A DNA stretch of 18,136 nt, from positions 1 through 18,136 of the forward strand of contig JAEXTR010000008.1 of the NCBI GenBank assembly GCA_023406915.1, read 5' to 3'. The notes beneath the pieces are model-generated. The model saw only the letters and a program-made list of their open reading frames with translations, did no database searches and was not told the DNA's origin. The DNA comes from Bacteroidota bacterium. GTDB lineage: Bacteria; Bacteroidota; Ignavibacteria; Ignavibacteriales; Ignavibacteriaceae. The translations under genes were made by a program, and so were the position numbers. Shown here piece after piece: positions 16,075 to 18,136 of this stretch. Position 1 is the first letter of the stretch, and the number at the start of each line of letters is the position of its first letter.

Positions 16075-17352
16075 ATGAAACAGTTATTATCTCTTATTGT
16101 ACTTGTTGTAGTTTTTGCAAGTGCAACATCCGCACAATGGCAGAACCAGGGTGCTTGGCCCTCTGTCGATTTCAAAGGCGGTACCGGTGCTCACGGTCTC
16201 GCAGTTGATCCTGATGGCAAAGTATGGGTTCAACCGTATGCTGCAACAGATTCAATCATGACCGGTGGTGGCATGCTGCCTACCCAGGTTATTTATGTAT
16301 TCAACCCTGATGGTTCACAGGCTTCCTTCTCACCCATCAAAACAATCCCTATGCCTGGTGGCGTTGTAGATACCGTTCGCGGTAACTCTGGTCGCGGTCT
16401 CAGAGCCATGGCTAACGGCAACATCGTTGCATCACAGGGTTTCTCTGCTTATGTGATCAATTATCAGACCGGTGCAGGAATTGCTAAATACAATACTGGC
16501 GTATACAACTTCTGCGCAGCAGGTGTTGATGACAACAATAATATTTATCTTTCTGCTGTTCTTGGTGGTTACCCACTCCTCATGTTTGATGAAAACATGA
16601 ACTCTCTGGGTAATGCACTTGACACCATCAACAACATCGGTAGAACTTTAGATGTTACCGGCGATGGTCTCACCATTTTCAGCCCAAGATACACTGCGAA
16701 CTATGTTGACAAATTTGTCCGTCAGGATGAATTTTCACCATTCGTCTTCGTTGATTCAGCTTTCAAAGGTATTGCCTGCGAATCCACACAGTGGGATAAA
16801 AACGGCAGACTCTGGCTCAGTGGCGGAAGCTATCTGAACAAACCTCTCGACACCACAGTCTATACCCCTGGTGTATGGTATGCTTTCGATCACAATACAG
16901 AAGTTAAGCTCGACAGCATGGCATGGGTTTACACTACCCCTTACAGCCCGGACGAAAGACCACGCGCTATCGATTTCTCAGTTGATGGGAAATATGCTTA
17001 TGTTGCTTGCTTTGGCGGCTCAGGCTATCCTTATGTTCAGAGACTGTACAATCCTAATGTTGATGTCAATGATGGCGTAGCAGTTGTTAGTGATTATACA
17101 CTCGATCAGAACTTCCCGAACCCATTCAACCCTACCACTGAAATCAGATTCAGCCTGAAAAACGCTGGTCATGTTTCTTTGAAGGTGTATGATATGCTCG
17201 GTAATCAGGTTGCTGACCTGATTAATGCACAGCGCGCTGCTGGTACCCACACTGTTTCTTTCGATGGAAAGAACCTCGCATCCGGTACCTATGTTTATCA
17301 GCTCGTTGTAAACAATGTTCGTCTTGCAAACAAGATGATGCTGATCAAGTAA
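16075..17352 (+). CDS. Secreted beta-propeller protein with T9SS sorting domain
   Basis: The product has 425 residues, with a signal peptide ending 'ATSAQ' (about residue 20). Residues ~30-330 contain propeller-like repeats ('GLAVDPDGKVWVQ', 'YVFNPDGSQ', 'GVDDNNNIYLSAV', 'WDKNGRLWLSGG', 'FSVDGKYAYVACFGG'), similar in style to NHL/YVTN-type propellers. The last ~88 residues are a classic type A T9SS domain: 'LDQNFPNPFNPTT', 'YDMLGNQVADLI', 'SGTYVYQLVV', ending 'MMLIK'. It is therefore exported to the surface or medium. The strong SD and a codon bias that looks richer in C-ending codons than its lipoprotein neighbour suggest high expression. It is the last gene of the receptor cluster and is followed by a strong terminator. 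It may present or degrade the receptor's ligand, but no catalytic residues are evident and the function is unknown. Confidence 0.85.
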   Translation: MKQLLSLIVLVVVFASATSAQWQNQGAWPSVDFKGGTGAHGLAVDPDGKVWVQPYAATDSIMTGGGMLPTQVIYVFNPDGSQASFSPIKTIPMPGGVVDTVRGNSGRGLRAMANGNIVASQGFSAYVINYQTGAGIAKYNTGVYNFCAAGVDDNNNIYLSAVLGGYPLLMFDENMNSLGNALDTINNIGRTLDVTGDGLTIFSPRYTANYVDKFVRQDEFSPFVFVDSAFKGIACESTQWDKNGRLWLSGGSYLNKPLDTTVYTPGVWYAFDHNTEVKLDSMAWVYTTPYSPDERPRAIDFSVDGKYAYVACFGGSGYPYVQRLYNPNVDVNDGVAVVSDYTLDQNFPNPFNPTTEIRFSLKNAGHVSLKVYDMLGNQVADLINAQRAAGTHTVSFDGKNLASGTYVYQLVVNNVRLANKMMLIK

Positions 17353-17376
17353 TCTTTGTAAAAAGATCTTCTATGG

Positions 17377-17405
17377 AGGCTGCCTCACAAGGGCAGCCTT
17401 TTTTT
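17377..17405 (+). terminator. Strong Rho-independent terminator ending the receptor cluster
   Basis: A GC-rich perfect 8-base stem (17377-17384 AGGCTGCC with 17392-17399) with a 7-base loop, followed by seven T residues, 24 bases after the stop of the propeller gene. This is the clearest intrinsic terminator in the window. Confidence 0.92.
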
Positions 17406-17483
17406 ATACCGTGTTAGTGACTTGCAAGACGTTGCCATTTTACGCAATTTTTACCTTATTTTTTCAATTAATGAGACTGTACT

Positions 17484-18065
17484 ATGAAAATCAGGTTCCT
17501 GATCATCCCTTTTCTGATCTCCTTTGTACTGCTGACCGGACTCGTTACAGCACAACCCAAAAATCCAAAAACCGTTTCTGATTTCACACTGATGGATCAT
17601 ACAAATAAAAAAAGGAATCTCTCAGACTATAAAAACTCATCTGCTATAGTCCTGTTTTTTCATTCAACTACTTGTTCACAAGCCACTGATTATTATGGAA
17701 AGATGCGTAAACTCGCTGAAAAGTGGGGGAGTGCAGGTGTCTCGTTCCTCGGTCTGGGTACAAACAGATTCGATTCCATTGGAGAATTAGCTTATGCGGT
17801 TGAAGCATTTAAGGTTCCATTTCCATTTCTGCGTGATGAAGGGGGAGTGATTGCGGGGAAACTCAATGTTACTCTTTTACCCGAAGTTATAGTGCTTGAC
17901 AAAAAATTCAACATCATTTACCGGGGTTTGATTGACGCTCCTGATCCGATCAGGAAGGATGCCCTTCTTGAATATCTTGATGAGGTGCTTAAGCAACATA
18001 CAGCAAAAAAGAAGGTTACGATCAAATCGACACCGGTTTCGGGCTGTAAAGTCTCTCAATATTGA
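17484..18065 (+). CDS. Exported redoxin/AhpC-TSA-like thioredoxin-fold protein
   Basis: The product has 193 residues, with a signal peptide ending 'LVTAQ' (about residue 24). Residues ~30-170 form a thioredoxin-fold redoxin domain: 'VSDFTLMDHTNKKRNLSDY', then 'SAIVLFFHSTTCSQATDYY' with Cys64, 'VSFLGLGTNRFD', 'VPFPFLRDE', and 'LPEVIVLDKKFNIIYRG' with the cis-Pro region. It has no CxxC pair. Only Cys64 and a C-terminal Cys188 ('STPVSGCKVSQ') are present, a spacing that suits a peroxidatic plus resolving cysteine, as in redoxin proteins whose C-terminus has a Pro-x-Gly-Cys-like motif. It probably acts in the periplasm or at the membrane as a peroxidase or disulfide handler. It follows a terminator and has its own terminator, so it is probably its own transcription unit. 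No strong SD is seen. Confidence 0.85.
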   Translation: MKIRFLIIPFLISFVLLTGLVTAQPKNPKTVSDFTLMDHTNKKRNLSDYKNSSAIVLFFHSTTCSQATDYYGKMRKLAEKWGSAGVSFLGLGTNRFDSIGELAYAVEAFKVPFPFLRDEGGVIAGKLNVTLLPEVIVLDKKFNIIYRGLIDAPDPIRKDALLEYLDEVLKQHTAKKKVTIKSTPVSGCKVSQY

Positions 18066-18075
18066 TTCTTTTTTG

Positions 18076-18106
18076 CGGAGCGCATCATCCTGCATGTGCT
18101 CCGTTT
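18076..18106 (+). terminator. Rho-independent terminator of the redoxin-like gene
   Basis: A 10-base stem (18076-18085 with 18094-18103, one G-U pair) with an 8-base loop, followed by TTTCTT, starting 11 bases after the stop codon. Confidence 0.8.
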
Positions 18107-18136
18107 CTTAATTATTCCTTTCGTTCCATTAGTTAC

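Overview
The window looks like chromosome from a Bacteroidota/Ignavibacteriota-type bacterium; Ignavibacteria is my best guess. The reasons are: several secreted proteins carry type IX secretion system (T9SS) C-terminal sorting domains (for example 'LEQNYPNPFNPST' and 'LDQNFPNPFNPTT'), there are two PorV/PorQ-family outer-membrane proteins, a TonB-dependent receptor has a carboxypeptidase-like N-terminal extension, and many genes lack a strong Shine-Dalgarno (SD) sequence. Nearly everything is on the + strand. I see no tRNA, rRNA, CRISPR array, transposase or phage gene.

Region 1 (1-3116) is the tail of an envelope operon. It holds the 3' end of a secreted FN3/sorting-domain protein, a PorV/PorQ-family barrel and two small outer-membrane beta-barrel proteins of unknown function, and it ends at a strong hairpin terminator. 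Region 2 (3145-6175) is a tandem pair of GHL10/DUF187 glycosidase-like proteins. The second carries an extra golvesin/CBD-like domain and a T9SS sorting domain. A shared hairpin separates it from the convergent gene that follows. Region 3 (6182-8219) holds two divergent housekeeping membrane genes, a YqaA/DedA-family protein (-) and a HlyC/CorC (CNNM/CBS) transporter (+), with a short perfect palindrome between them.

Region 4 (8483-17405) is a five-gene same-strand cluster: TonB-dependent receptor, secreted FN3/sorting-domain protein, PorV/PorQ-family barrel, IPT/TIG beta-propeller lipoprotein, and secreted beta-propeller protein with a T9SS domain. A strong intrinsic terminator closes it. 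Region 5 (17484-18103) is a single exported redoxin-like gene with its own terminator.

The most interesting pattern is that regions 1 and 4 appear to be two versions of one module. In both, a secreted protein with a variant C-terminal domain ('VVPNP...', 'CTI[KR]IYT', 'SG[IV]YI', ending 'KFA[VI][IV]R') lies directly upstream of its own PorV-like gene. In region 4 a TonB receptor precedes this pair, and a TIG/propeller lipoprotein and a propeller protein follow it. No SusD homologue is visible. This may be a SusD-less, T9SS-coupled surface capture and uptake system. The substrate cannot be read from the sequence.
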